From Microbotryomycetes sp. JL201 (Eukaryota; Basidiomycota; Microbotryomycetes), in contig JAQYUZ010000009.1 of NCBI GenBank assembly GCA_033819885.1, positions 372,001 to 436,000 on the forward strand: a stretch of DNA of 64,000 nucleotides, in the 5' to 3' direction. A program made the translations under genes and the position numbers. Of the stretch, positions 46,101-56,957 are shown one piece after another. The number at the start of each line of letters is the position of its first letter. Within the stretch, counting starts at the first letter, position 1. A model generated the notes under the pieces. It did no database searches. It worked only from the letters and a program-made list of their open reading frames with translations, and was not told the origin of the DNA.

Positions 46101-47363
46101 TCGACGAGCGTGCGTAATTTTTTGAGATCGTAGTCGGATCCTTTCTCGTCGGCCGGCAGCAGGATCTCCTTGACTCCGAGTTGAATCAACAAGGCCTGTA
46201 AGCGAGGCGTCAGAAGATTTTCATCAACTGTGTAGGGGCCGCCGCTCTGTGTGCTTTTCCCGTCTACGAGACGAAGAGGCAATGGCTATGGACCGGACCG
46301 CCAGCCCTCAAAGCGACCTCTTCAGTGCTCAAGCTCGGAAGAGCCGGGCGCTGGGGAAAGATGGCGAGTCGTGACGCTCCTGCTCCTCTTTGCAGTCTTG
46401 ATGCGACGCCATGGTCGCACAAGCTACCTTTGCAGCGGGTGCATGCCCAGGCTCGTCTTTCGAAGCTAGTAAAGTTGCCATCGAAGTACGTGCAACCGAC
46501 CAGTTCGACAGGTACTCGCAGCTTCTTTCCGGGCTCGTCAAGAGAGCGAGTAGCGACATCGCGCATGGCCTCGGAAACTCGAGTCACGCTGCCTCCGTGC
46601 TGCCGTGGCGATGACGCAGAAGTGGCAGCTCTGGGAATTGTGCTCACCTCGGTGTTTGAAAACAGGTCATTGTCGACGAATTCGGAGACACCAATACGTT
46701 GCATCGACGTGTCTGCGAATGCGACACCAACACTTTTGACATTGTCCTTCACTTGGAGTTTCAAGCTGAGAATGACTGGTGCGGCGAGCATGTCCGAATG
46801 CGCAAACAGCAATTCTTCGACCGAGCCGAGATTACCCGGACTGGCACTCTTGCTCAAGCTCCATTTGCCGCTGCTTTTGCTGCCTGACTGCTCAAAGATC
46901 TCGATACGAAGTTGCTTTGTCGTGAGGGCGTCCCGAAGGAAAGATTGCGCCACTGCTTTTGAAAGGGTCACCGATGGAAGGCCGTCAGGATGTTGACTCG
47001 AGATTTTGCCCAGTTTCTTGATGACGGTCTGAGTCTGAAGCGCTTGACTGGTCAGCGCTACTAGCGGTCTCGCCGTTTGCGCTCGTGTGGCGCGATCGCC
47101 TGGCCCACCTTGAAATGGTGCGTCGCGACATAGTACGCATCTGAGCCAAATGCAGAGAAGAAGTCGCCACGATCGAACAGTCTGACTGTCCCTGGCGGAG
47201 TCTATCAACACACAGAGCAAGGTCGCCCTCGCCAAGTCAGTGCCAGGTGGCTGTAGGTCACAGGTTCAGGACTGACGGGCTCTAGCTTGCGAACAATACC
47301 ACAGAACGAGTCGTCCGCGGCATCACCTGCATTCTTGGCTTCGCCGTACTGCAGTTCTGGCAT
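43173..47363 (-). CDS. MSH2: DNA mismatch repair protein Msh2
   Basis: Sixteen exons on the minus strand: 47363-47277, 47201-47109, 47034-46648, 46195-46075, 46007-45960, 45874-45716, 45656-45516, 45459-44933, 44874-44639, 44584-44399, 44342-44322, 44270-43995, 43937-43762, 43702-43635, 43573-43528 and 43462-43173, giving 953 residues, close to yeast (964) and human (934). All MutS domains are present: N-terminal [10 protein letters not shown], connector, lever and clamp, and the ATPase. The Walker A GPNMGGKS near 662 is encoded mostly by a 21-nt exon. Walker B and the switch follow in [14 protein letters not shown], with FASHFHEL after them. Msh2 pairs with Msh3 or Msh6 to recognise mismatches. 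Intron 3 is exceptionally long (452 nt) and open in frame for about 125 codons. The last two junctions are supported by phase and branch site only. Confidence 0.96.
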
Positions 47364-47726
47364 GACTGCGGCCCAGCTGCGACGCTGTCAAGGCAAGTCA
47401 TGGTGTCAGTCGGCGCAGCAGCAGAGTGCTGAACCATCACGAGCGGGACATGAAAGCGTGCGACTGTTCCGCGAGCGACGCCTGCCGTGTCGCAAAGTCA
47501 ATAGCACGGCTGACTGCATGATCGCGGTCCTCTGCGGCGCAGAGGCGCGCCAGCCTGCACACAAGCTGCTCGGCCACTCACTCAGTGGCAATTCTTGGCA
47601 GTCCGACGCGAGTGACAGCGGACGCACTCTGGCGCACGATGCCAAAAATCCCCCGACCGCAGTGCGCGCGTCGCGACGCGTAACAAAAGGTTATAGCTTT
47701 CGTAGCGACATAATTGTATTATTGTA
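47364..47726. promoter_or_regulatory. MSH2 upstream region
   Basis: Between the MSH2 start and the 3' end of the F-box gene, both on the minus strand. One ACGCGT lies at 47676-47681, about 310 bp upstream of the start. AT-rich sequence at 47700-47735 is likely the F-box gene terminator. Confidence 0.4.
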
Positions 47727-49049
47727 TCACATCATACTGCCACTCAGCCTATAAAACTCAGCAGGCCGAACTGGCTTGAACGCTATTGCCTGCCGTTGCA
47801 ACGCCACCATGATCCGGTCTCTTTCGCCTTTCCACTCGGCCGTCTCGATCGATCCGTTTGCGTGACTGGCTGCCATGGCAACCAGCGGATCTCTTGTGTA
47901 TGTCACTTGCTTCAAGCACGAATACGATCGAGCGCACATGTCAATCAGATAGTCGGCGTCAGGTCGAACGCGACCCAAGTCGAGCGTGTTCAGATTTGAA
48001 AGCTGTGGTGGCAGCCATTCATGGACATGGTCATCCGCACGAGCGTCATTGACGTAAATGTTGCAAGCGAGATGTTGAACATTCTCGTGAACCGTGGCCA
48101 AGACTTGACCTAAGAACGGCAAAATTGACGTTTGTCGTCTCTCGTTGCCAGACCCGTTGTACACCGTCAGGGCCAGTCTGTCGAGCTTGTCGAAGCGACG
48201 AAGAGACGGTGATGGCGTGCTTGCCGCGTCAATTTCTGCAGCGACCATTAGTAGGTTCAGCGTTCTCAATTTGGTCGGCAAAACATTGAGCAGAGCGTAA
48301 TTGCTGCCAATGTTGCATGTGAGTGTCGAGACATTTGACTCGGTCAACGCGTCACAGATGCTCGGAGGCAGCGTGTCTACCGCGAATTGAGATTGGTCTT
48401 GTACCGTAAACGTACGCAGCATCGGGCGAGTTGCGAGGAAAGACCAGACGTCGGCGCAGACGCTTGTCGTCAACGTGAGCTGTTCAAGAGTCGGTGACAG
48501 CCGCTTGAGAGCCTCGAACGCTATTGCGGCCTCTCGAGCATTTGGAGCGACCCATCGAACTCGTCGAACACTTGCGAACCGACTGAGCAAGTCGGCCAAT
48601 TGATCGACGGCGGCAAGATACGTATCCATTTCATATGACAAGTCGACCCCCCTCGTTCCAATTCCAATGGACAGTTCTTTGACAAACTCGACACCAGTCC
48701 GAGCTTTTGCAATCTCGCACGCCGATCCTTGCAAGATAAAGTTTGTCACGTGACCTTCCCACACTTGCCAGCTGTCGTGTCTGTACGCTGGGTCATGTAG
48801 ATACACCTGGGCCGACTGACACAAGCGAGGACGGGTGAGCTCGAGCCACTGCCGATTGACTCGACACAAGTTTGCGAAATCTCGCTTCGAGGTGACATGT
48901 TGCAGGACGAGGATGATGACATCTTCCGGCAACTGTGTCGCAGCGGTATCAACAAGCTGCTTGACTGCACTCGTTTGCAGGACGGGCGGCGGTAACGCGG
49001 CCAGGACGTCATCGACGCCGTCTGCACGCAAGCTCATCAAAGTCAACAT
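47727..49049 (-). CDS. F-box protein, LRR-like C-terminus
   Basis: One uninterrupted frame of 440 residues from ATG 49049, the first in-frame ATG. An F-box lies at about residues 35-80 (LPEDVIILVLQHV and FANLCRVNRQWLELTRPRL). The rest has irregular leucine-rich repeats (LEQLTLTTSV, LRTLNLLMVA, LDRLALTVYN, LNTLDLGRVR). Such proteins dock substrates to SCF ubiquitin ligases through Skp1. The substrate cannot be inferred. It is one of the few intronless genes here, although an intron in the 5' leader cannot be excluded. Confidence 0.8.
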   Translation of the reverse strand: MLTLMSLRADGVDDVLAALPPPVLQTSAVKQLVDTAATQLPEDVIILVLQHVTSKRDFANLCRVNRQWLELTRPRLCQSAQVYLHDPAYRHDSWQVWEGHVTNFILQGSACEIAKARTGVEFVKELSIGIGTRGVDLSYEMDTYLAAVDQLADLLSRFASVRRVRWVAPNAREAAIAFEALKRLSPTLEQLTLTTSVCADVWSFLATRPMLRTFTVQDQSQFAVDTLPPSICDALTESNVSTLTCNIGSNYALLNVLPTKLRTLNLLMVAAEIDAASTPSPSLRRFDKLDRLALTVYNGSGNERRQTSILPFLGQVLATVHENVQHLACNIYVNDARADDHVHEWLPPQLSNLNTLDLGRVRPDADYLIDMCARSYSCLKQVTYTRDPLVAMAASHANGSIETAEWKGERDRIMVALQRQAIAFKPVRPAEFYRLSGSMM

Positions 49050-49363
49050 TTGGTCAGATCGTGACTGCACAGTGAATCTCACGATTGGATGTGAATTGAC
49101 CGAGATCGGACGACACTGGCTGCTCGACGAGCAACATCTCAGTCGGACCTGTGGGTGAGCTGATAGCGCTGGCGGAGACAGTGCGGTCTGACGAGTTTGG
49201 ACAGGCCTGAGGCAGATTGATCAGTCTTCAAACACGATGATCGAGCTGGATGGCGCCTCCGCTCGGTGCGATTCCGCAAGAAGACAAAGCCGATTGTGGT
49301 GCGCCGCATTCTGATTTTACAACGACAATTCAAGCAAAAAGAGGAAAATTCTACAACAAGAAA
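49050..49363. other. Short intergenic region
   Basis: Promoter of the F-box gene plus 3' flank of the nuclease gene; nothing specific recognised. Confidence 0.4.
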
Positions 49364-51992
49364 CTAGTATGCAAACTGGTTCTCGTCAGACGCTTGAGAA
49401 TACATCTCGGCCAAAACTTGATGCTTCAGCTCGGGCGCAGGGAATGCACCCTCTTGCAATGGGATGACGCTGCCGTCGCGGTCAAAGCGTCCATTGCCCA
49501 TCATGTGAAGCATCTCTTTCAACAATTTGTGCCTTTTTATTCTCGAGTTTGCCGACGGCCGCGGATTTCCAAGGCTGGATTCGCCTGCAGACGATGATGG
49601 CTCGCTGCTCAAGTGGACAGGTGCAGAATGCATCTCGGTCGAACTTGACTTGACAGCGATCTTCTTACGGACATGCCTGTCGTCCTGCACGGCTGGTCCC
49701 GATAGTAGTGGCCATTGGCGCTTCGGCTGCAAAGCAAGCGCAGGCAGCAGCGCGGTACTCGTCTCCTGCTTGATCGACGAGGTCGACTTGTCTTCCTCGT
49801 CTCCGTCTTCGCCGTCCGAGAGGACAATGACCCGCTCTTGCGATGCTCCAAACGTCAACTTGCGATTACATGCCAGTGTCGGTGGCGACATCGACATGAC
49901 AGAGTTTTGCCTGACGATGCCACCTTCCGAAACATTCGACCTGGAAGGGGAGATCGGCGGAAACCTCTCTCCCTTCTTGACCAGCAGCCACGAGTTTATG
50001 GTGGCAATTGCCTCAGGCGGACCCTCGACATTCAGTGTGGCAGCCGACAAAAGGCGATTTCGATCTTTGACACCTTCAAGATGTAGGTGCACTTCATTGA
50101 GCTCGACCGGACCGCTCTGCGGCAGCAACAAAGAACATCGCTCAACCTCAAGCGCTTCCTGCTCCTTCAGGCCGAGGCCGGCAAAGTGCCTCTGCTGATA
50201 CGTATTGCCCTCCATCTGCAGTCTGCTTCGCGCAGCTTGGTCCAGTTGACCTCGAAAGCAAGATGCGAGCGCAGGATACAATACACAGGGCTGGCCTGGC
50301 TGCACGTCCATCGTCAGTGGATAAAGAGTCCTCGGTCGGAAAATCGAGACGAGGCGTTGCAGCTCGGGCAGAGTTGAATGGCGGGCAAGAGGTGTGATCT
50401 ATTTGTACGCGAGTAAGTACGAAAACATCAAAGCGTAGTAATCCGTCCGACTAACCAGGTAATCGGGCAGCGATGCCATCGCATCCTCCTCTGCTGTCAA
50501 AGTCTCTCCGCCTGCCTTCCTCTTGTACAGCGATACAACTTCATCAAGACGATCTTTATATTCCTTCCATTGCCATGTCGGCATCTCGAGCGGGTTGAGG
50601 TAAACGACTTTTGGATCGACGCCACCAACTTCAGGGACGGCTTTGCCAGGCCGTTTGAGCTTTTTTGGGCCTCGCAAAATTGACATGTGTTCTTCGGGCC
50701 AGACGAAACATCCAACTCCATCTCCCCAAACCTGATCGCACTTCCAACGCCTTTCGCAAGCGTGAAAGCGGAGAGGCTCGCTGGACATCGTCCCAGCATC
50801 AGCAAGAAGCGGGTCGAGACTTGCTACCGCTCGCGAGCTATACACGACGTGCTTGAGTTTGTCCATGTGTATCTATCGGCCATGAAATGACATCAGAATG
50901 ATGCGCACGACGTGAGTGACTGCCATATAGCTCACTCTCTCGTTGAACGCAGACCTGATACCCTTGAGCAGCTCTTCATAACCCCACGTCCACGCATTGA
51001 TGAAGAAACGCGTGGTTGGAGGGTACTCGGAGATGTACTTGCAGACCTCTGTGACAGCATCGGCCTGAACTGGATAGATCAGCGCTTGCCTGCGATTGAA
51101 GACTCGAGTGGGCGCACCTTTGGCACAAGCTCCTCATCCAAGATACTTGACGTGTCGATGTAAACGCAGTCAAGACGTGGCTTCTGAACAGAGCCCATAC
51201 CGCGGTTCGGCCAGTGAACGTATTTGGCCACAGCAGGATTGTGACGCAAAGCAGTCGTCCACCAATCTTCGGCTCGAATGTCTCCCGTCACGAGCACTGC
51301 CTTGTCGACGCCATTGACTTGCCCTTCGATCAGATACCTGCGCTGATTGCATCAGATCGTGCTCGACTGACGGTGGTGAACACTGCTCACATGCAAGAGC
51401 CTATGCAATGGTTTGCATCGAGTGCTGTGACTGTGACGGTCTCGCCTGCTGGGCCAGCAATTGTGAATGGTGCATTCAGAGTGACAATTCGCTGCGCGAG
51501 GGGAAATTCAGCCTGGAGTCAAGTCTCACGTGGTCAAGACTGCTCACGATGGAATCTGCAGCTCTGTGCTTGGCCTTCTTCTGAGCTTGAGTTGCGAGCA
51601 GATTGGCGAACTTTTTGCTTAGACGACTACCCATTTCTTCATGCCGCACGCGATCGCCAGCCGTAGCCGTGTTCAGAATCACGGTTTTCGTTGGCTCTGT
51701 CATGTAGACGATGCCTGAAAAGAGCGGCGAATCGAGGCCTGGTGAAGCAGGGGCTAGTCAGACAAGTGGACGTTTGCTACAGATGCTGACGTACCGACGA
51801 TGTGATCTGTATGACAGTGGGTGAGCAGATAGACGTGCGCCGACGAGACTGAACCCTCTGGAGGCTTGCGAGCCTTGTCGAAAGCGTCGACCCTTATCCA
51901 CGGAAATTCATTGACTGCAGCTCGGATAGTTAGCGAGAAGCACATGTATGACTGCTTGATGCCTACTGACTAAAGCCATGATGCGTCGACAT
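49364..51992 (-). CDS. SNM1/Artemis-type metallo-beta-lactamase nuclease
   Basis: Eight exons on the minus strand: 51992-51971, 51914-51795, 51738-51548, 51491-51391, 51337-51118, 51064-50936, 50872-50456 and 50398-49364, giving 744 residues. The N-terminus MSTHHGFINEFPWIRVDAF resembles Artemis. The catalytic motif HCHTDH, the later DANHC and TGDIRAEDWW, and the beta-CASP region ending in HSTLPELQRLVSIFRP identify the SNM1 group. These 5' exonucleases or hairpin endonucleases act in interstrand crosslink and double-strand break repair. The C-terminal 300 residues are Ser-rich with an acidic patch (SDGEDGDEED) and look disordered. Whether it serves as the Pso2 or the Artemis counterpart is not decided. 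Two ACGCGT boxes lie 33-48 bp upstream of the start. Confidence 0.92.
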
Positions 51993-52529
51993 GACGAGTC
52001 GAATGTCAACGAAATGTCAACGCCACGCGTCGCAACGCGTCCGTGGCGCCTCTTGGGCAAGGCTTGAGCCTGTGGCGCCAATTCGATACCTTCAACTGCG
52101 AGGCTAGCACAGCGCAGTTCAATTTGATGTCACAGATGGCGTGCAGAAAGTAAGAGGCCAGTTTGATGCATGCACAGACGCAGACTCGCGCGCCCTTGTC
52201 CGCGCAGAGGGAAGGCAGCGGATCGGGTAGTGCAGGTTGTTGCACCAGACAAGCCTTGAACAGTCCCCGGATGGTCGCTGGCTTCGCGGCGAGTTTGCGC
52301 TGGTGCTGTTGCTGTTGGCGGAGGGAGCGACGATGTCGATGCGATGAAGCAAATCTCGGCCTCTGCTCACTCAACCCTCGACATCGGACAACTTGGAACA
52401 GCATGAGACGGAGATGGTCTTGATCTCAGGCACTTCTACATCCGTAAAGTTGGTGTCCTTTGTCAGCTCCTTCGCCTCGGCGCTCGGCCCTCAGAACTGC
52501 ACTTTACGCACACATCGGCAAGCGGAAAC
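51993..52529. promoter_or_regulatory. Divergent region with paired ACGCGT boxes
   Basis: ACGCGT occurs at 52025-52030 and 52035-52040, ten bases apart and just upstream of the nuclease start. The opposite strand leads to the methyltransferase gene at 52530. No gene recognised between them. Confidence 0.55.
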
Positions 52530-53740
52530 ATGTCGCTGACGGAGAATATATCGCTACATGCCCTGCCCTCCTATTTCTTGCCCCCATTGCGGCCTCGCCC
52601 GTCTGCAGAAAACTTGCGAGAAGCACTCGAGCGGCTCTCGCATCTGTATGGTCCTAGAAACAACATCATTCATTTGACCAGCACGACAGGAGGCACGATA
52701 CCTGACATGGGCTCAGGCGCCAATGACAATTATGAAAAGTCTGTCGCCACCAATTGGCTCGAGCGGGCGTTATCGCTTGCAAGCAAGATTGTAGGCGAAG
52801 ATGAGGATCCCTATTGGGAAACTGTTTTGGACAAAGCATCTAATTTATTCAGCCGAATGACAGGGGATCCGCGTAAGTGCGCCAATCTGATTAGAACCTG
52901 GATGCAACGTTGACGCCAATTGCAGACGGAGTAGAAGGCTCAATCACGACGTACGTCACGCCTCTCAAGCCCGATCTACCGCTCAAGCGGCAACAGCGCC
53001 CTTTTAATCTGCGGATAACGCTTCGTCATTCGCAACAAATCTCGACGTTCACCGGGCACCGGACTTGGCAAAGTGCGCCACTGCTGGCTAGTCGAGTCGC
53101 AGAATCGCCATTCGACTTTGTCACTCTTGAGAGCGACTGCAAACTGCTCGAGATCGGGTCAGGTACTGGTCTCGTCGGTTTGACAGTTGCATCCTTGATC
53201 TGCTTGCTTGGCATTCCGGCCGAAATACACTTGACGGACTATGACGAGCAAGTCCTCAAGCTGCTCAAATCCAGCCTCGATTCTTCGTCCAACGTCGGAT
53301 CACTTCGGAATGTCGCTCGAGTGCTGCCGCTCGATTGGAACGAGTGCTCGCCAGGCTCAATCCCGGCGAACTTGTCGGCAGAATACGACGTCATCTTTGG
53401 AGCAGACGTCATGTACGAACCTGAGCACGTCAAACTCGTCTCTGCTGTCGTTTCAACTCTGCTTCGCAAACCCACAGATCAACATGACGGATTTCAGCCC
53501 GCATTTCATCTCATGATGCCGCTCAGGTCAACCCATACCGAGGAACAGCGAGCTCTGGAACGCGAGTTTCCGAAAATGGATCAGCTTATAAGCGGATCAA
53601 AGCTACATGGTGACGGGGGCCCGTGGCGGTTAGCTCGAGTTGCCGAACAGCACATTGAATGTCCAGACGATGGCTTTGCGGGTCGAGGCGTGACGGAGTA
53701 TGTCCTGTACACAATCCGGTGGGTATTCAATGAACAATGA
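52530..53740 (+). CDS. Methyltransferase-16 family protein-lysine methyltransferase
   Basis: Two exons, 52530-52872 and 52926-53740, give 385 residues. An N-terminal helical domain of about 130 residues precedes GHRTWQSAPLLA, the lead-in motif of this family. SAM-binding motif I follows (LLEIGSGTGLVGL), then HLTDYDE and YDVIFGADVMYEPEH. This arrangement is that of yeast Efm2/Efm3 and human FAM86-type enzymes, which methylate lysines of translation elongation factors or other proteins in the cytosol. An Efm2-like role is the best guess; the exact target is unknown. Confidence 0.82.
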
Positions 53741-54082
53741 GGGGCAAACCAGGTCGCCGTGCAATCCACACAAGTTCCAAGGGGCGAATGAGCGTGGTCG
53801 ACTGTTCAGCAACACACACGGGCTGAGTCGTTCGTACAGAAAAATCATGTGAGGTCGAAGCATGAGACGGTCTTGCTCTCCTCTGCGCTTTCTTAATGAG
53901 GTGCTGTCGAGAATTGAAACCCTCACTTGTCTTTGATTGAAAATTAAAAGGTGACAGAACAAGCCGCTTGACAGTGCTTGAATGAGCGCACAGTGGTATA
54001 ATATAGCTGCTGTTATACGAGATTGCCTTGCCTTGATGCCCGTCGCGAGATCCTCGCCTCAGCTGATTCCCCCGATGGAGCC
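53741..54082. promoter_or_regulatory. Upstream region of Rrg7-like gene
   Basis: Tandem spacer between two plus-strand genes. A TATA-like ggtataatata is at about 53994-54004, some 80 bp before the next start codon. Confidence 0.45.
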
Positions 54083-54817
54083 ATGGCATCCAACGTGGCC
54101 AGAGGCACGGTCTACGAGCATTTGATACAACAGCTGCTGTCTGAGCCGCCGTTGTCAGTGCAAGGATTGCTGCGCGTCGGCGGTGCAGGGGACAAGGGCG
54201 TCGACTTGCGAGGATGGTGGACGCAACGTGCATTCGACTCTACTTCTGTCGCTAGGGCACCACAGTTGTCCTCGAGTACTGTACGGCGGCCACAAGAACG
54301 CCGTCTGCCTGTCGTCGTTCAATGCAAAGCCGAGAACCGCAAGCTCGGACCTCAAATCATTCGCGAGCTGGAAGGCGTGGCAGGATACGAGACGGGTCTG
54401 AAACAAACAGTGCACAATAGGTCGATTTCATATGCGCACGCAGGTCAGAGGCACGACAGGATACCGAATCTGCCGACTCTCGCCTTTCTATGCGGTTTGT
54501 CTGGGTTCTCGAAAGAGGCGTACAATAGGGCATTGGCGTCGTCATGTCCATTATCGTTGGTGCACGTCGAATGTCCGAGTCTGAGCGACCTTGCATTGCG
54601 ACATCAACAGTCGAGAGAATCGCTCAAATGTATTCAAAAACGGGTGAATGTCATGCTGAATCAAGGGTCGGCAGGATCCGAAAAGCCAGTGCTCAAGGTG
54701 GTCAGTTGGACGATGAACCAAGCGTTCAGAGACGCTGTCGGTCCTGGATGGGAGACAGTTTTGAAACGCAGCTTGGTATCAGACAGTCGGTCAGCTGAAT
54801 TGCAATACCAAGCCTGA
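54083..54817 (+). CDS. DUF2034 / Rrg7-like endonuclease-fold protein
   Basis: One frame of 244 residues from ATG 54083, the first in-frame ATG. The start RGTVYEHLIQQLL, then VGGAGDKGVDLRGWW and VVVQCKAENRKLGPQIIRELEG form a PD-(D/E)xK nuclease-like core (D, then Q-C-K). This is the DUF2034 family, to which yeast Rrg7 belongs. Rrg7 is mitochondrial and needed for respiratory growth; its enzymatic activity is unproven. A mitochondrial presequence is not obvious with this start, so a further upstream exon is possible. Confidence 0.75.
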   Translation: MASNVARGTVYEHLIQQLLSEPPLSVQGLLRVGGAGDKGVDLRGWWTQRAFDSTSVARAPQLSSSTVRRPQERRLPVVVQCKAENRKLGPQIIRELEGVAGYETGLKQTVHNRSISYAHAGQRHDRIPNLPTLAFLCGLSGFSKEAYNRALASSCPLSLVHVECPSLSDLALRHQQSRESLKCIQKRVNVMLNQGSAGSEKPVLKVVSWTMNQAFRDAVGPGWETVLKRSLVSDSRSAELQYQA

Positions 54818-55041
54818 GTCCTCGCTTTTGTGATGCACGCTCGACTGTGGGGAAGATGATTCAAAGGACAGAGTTTCAACAAGTCGGGACACACGCAATG
54901 TAAGGTAACCTGGAAAAGGGCACGAGCAGAGGAGCAGGCTGAACAGGCTGGCAAGATATTTGAACGCGAAAGTAGCTAAATCGAGCTCAGTACAAAAGAA
55001 CCTGCGTGCCTTGACCTCGTGCCAGATTTTCAGAAGACCGA

Positions 55042-55770
55042 TCAGCAACCGCCAATCTTCAGACGGCGCGAAGGTCAGCACAGGGCACCTGTCGTTTGAT
55101 CGCCATGAGCAACTGACAGCCTGTTGAACCACGTCAATCATGATTTCCTCGTCGTCTTCGTCGATATCGAGCTGTCGACGAGGACGTGATGTTAGATATT
55201 GGGCCATTTTGATGGGATGGGGGAATTGTGCGTTCAGCTCACGTCGGCAACAGTCTGATCGCCCTGCAGCCTGTGTCCGTCTACAGGTCGAGCGACAATC
55301 AGCTAAATCGTGAGATGAAGACCTCGTCGACAGACCAAACATGAAACGGATGTCGGCCGTCGTCTTGCCCGCTCGCTCGCAGTATGCGTTCATCATCTTT
55401 TGCAGCTTGGTCGACCTGAGGCAAGAGTCGTTAGTGCTGAACCGACGTTTGCAGTCTCGGTGCGATTGGTGCGGCTTGTTTGCGTGTGCGCCTAGACGAG
55501 CCCAAGTCACGAGCGTTGTTCCTCACTTTTTGACCTTGATCAACAAGTCGGGGAAGCCGGGGCCTTGAATCTGATAGTCACAAGAGTGCAAGGTGTCATG
55601 TGTCAGCTGGAGTTGACGCGGGCGCGATCGAGGAGTGACGCGCGTGTGCGTGAGCGCGAGCTTGGTGTTGCCGATGCTCGCGGCAGAAGAGAACTGACCC
55701 GCAAGGAAACATGCTGGTTCTCAGGCTTGACCTCGGGCTGAGCCTCCTGGCGCTCCGGGCTTGCAGACAT
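55042..55770 (-). CDS. SMT3: SUMO (Smt3)
   Basis: Six small exons on the minus strand: 55770-55699, 55570-55527, 55415-55336, 55280-55243, 55171-55118 and 55056-55042, giving exactly 100 residues. The protein runs from a flexible N-terminus (MSASPERQEAQPEVKPENQH) through the ubiquitin fold (KLQKMMNAYCERAGK, DGHRLQGDQTVADLDIDEDD). It ends in AIGGC, so cleavage by a Ulp protease would remove one residue to expose GG. The last exon is 15 nt. The reading through the last intron stays open for over 100 codons and would hide the GG end; the gtcagt donor and a CTGAC branch site support splicing. The start lies only 77 bp from that of RRP46. Confidence 0.93.
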
Positions 55771-55847
55771 GGTGGACAGGTTCGACACAAAGGTTGAGAG
55801 GCAAATGGCCGCAGCGATTCGCAAACACCGCTTGTTCGGCGACTCTG
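55771..55847. promoter_or_regulatory. 77-bp bidirectional promoter, SMT3 / RRP46
   Basis: Only 77 bp separate two divergent start codons, so the promoters and 5' leaders must overlap or extend into the opposing genes. No TATA box is visible. Confidence 0.6.
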
Positions 55848-56957
55848 ATGGGCAGCAGAACACAAAGGGCACCGACAGCGCTGAGACCGCTCGAACTGAC
55901 CTTGTCAGTGCTCAACAGAGTAGACGGCTCTGCCAAATTCTCGTTCGGTCAGTCGTGCGCGACGCCTGAGCTCGGGCGCAAACGACAAGCGCTGACGAGC
56001 GGACATGCACGCCATTGCCCGCCATCACGATACCCCTCAACAGGCAATGTCAGCGTGCTTGCATCCGCCACGGGGCCCACCGAGGTCAGAATCAGGGACG
56101 AGCTCGTGCACAGCGCAACTTTTGAGGTTAATGTTCGGCCGCTGCGAGGCTTGCCGGGTGAGGCGGAGGTCTACCAATGTACCCTGTTGCTCCATTCAAG
56201 CTCAATCTCCCCCTCTTTCGCCGCTATGCAGGACCAACCTCGAAACGCGCAGAGACATTACTGAGCTCACTTCTCTCGCCGCTCATCATCCTCAACTCAT
56301 ACCCACGATCCTTGATTCAGCTGACGTTACAAACCATGTCAAGTCCGACTACCGCATTCTCGAGACCCGTCTCGACCGCCACTTCAGACCTTGAATCGGC
56401 AACGACGCTCGGACCCAAGCCAACCACAGGGACGGTTATCGGTGTAGCAGAGATGGCAGCAAGGATCAACGCAGCAATGATGGCGCTCGTGGACGCCGGG
56501 ATATCCTCGAGGGGTATGCTCGTCGCCGTAGCAGTGGCGTTTCTTCCGCGAACAAGTGGCGAGAACGACAGTGAGATGCTGTTGGACCCAACGCCGGAAG
56601 AGGAATCAGATGCATCAAGCTGTCACTTGTTTGCATTCTCTTTTGGCGTTGGCGTAGGGGGCGTCGAGGGAGAGTGTGTGGGCGTAGAGTCTGCCGGACG
56701 CTTTGACGAAGACGAGGCAAGTCGTGTGGGATCGCAGGATGCCGTGCATGATGAACTCATAGTTTTACGTGCAGCTATTTGACGCTCAGGCGGCCGCACA
56801 GAAAGCCGCACAGGCGGTACTCGCATTCATTCGCAAGAGCTTGGAGGCAAAGTACGGCGCCAACGGTGAAGGGCCAACTCCTGCTCGGGTCAAGCGTCAA
56901 GTCAAAACAGAGCCGACCGACGATCAAAAAAGTGACTCGGAAATGGACGATGCATAG
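55848..56957 (+). CDS. RRP46: Exosome subunit Rrp46 (RNase PH fold)
   Basis: Four exons: 55848-55947, 56044-56157, 56232-56716 and 56775-56957, giving 293 residues. The RNase PH fold is clear: LRPLELTLSVLNRVDGSAKF, NVSVLASATGPTEVR, SYPRSLIQLTLQT, AARINAAMMALVDAGI, then LLDPTPEEE. Rrp46 is one of six catalytically inert ring subunits of the RNA exosome. Compared with typical Rrp46 (about 220-250 residues) it has a Ser/Thr-rich insert of about 40 residues after LQT and a charged C-terminal tail. The last intron has a GC donor (gcaagt). Confidence 0.92.

Noticed and set aside
46325-46996. Plus-strand open frame of 223 codons across MSH2
   Set aside because: It overlaps a conserved MSH2 exon antisense; the part over the long intron is covered in the findings instead.
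49527-50198. Plus-strand open frame of 223 codons
   Set aside because: It is antisense to the disordered Ser-rich tail of the SNM1-like nuclease and resembles no family.
54791-55171. SUMO fused to a C-terminal domain of about 110 residues
   Set aside because: The extension is intron plus 3' flank in frame; splicing to a 15-nt exon gives the canonical GG end.
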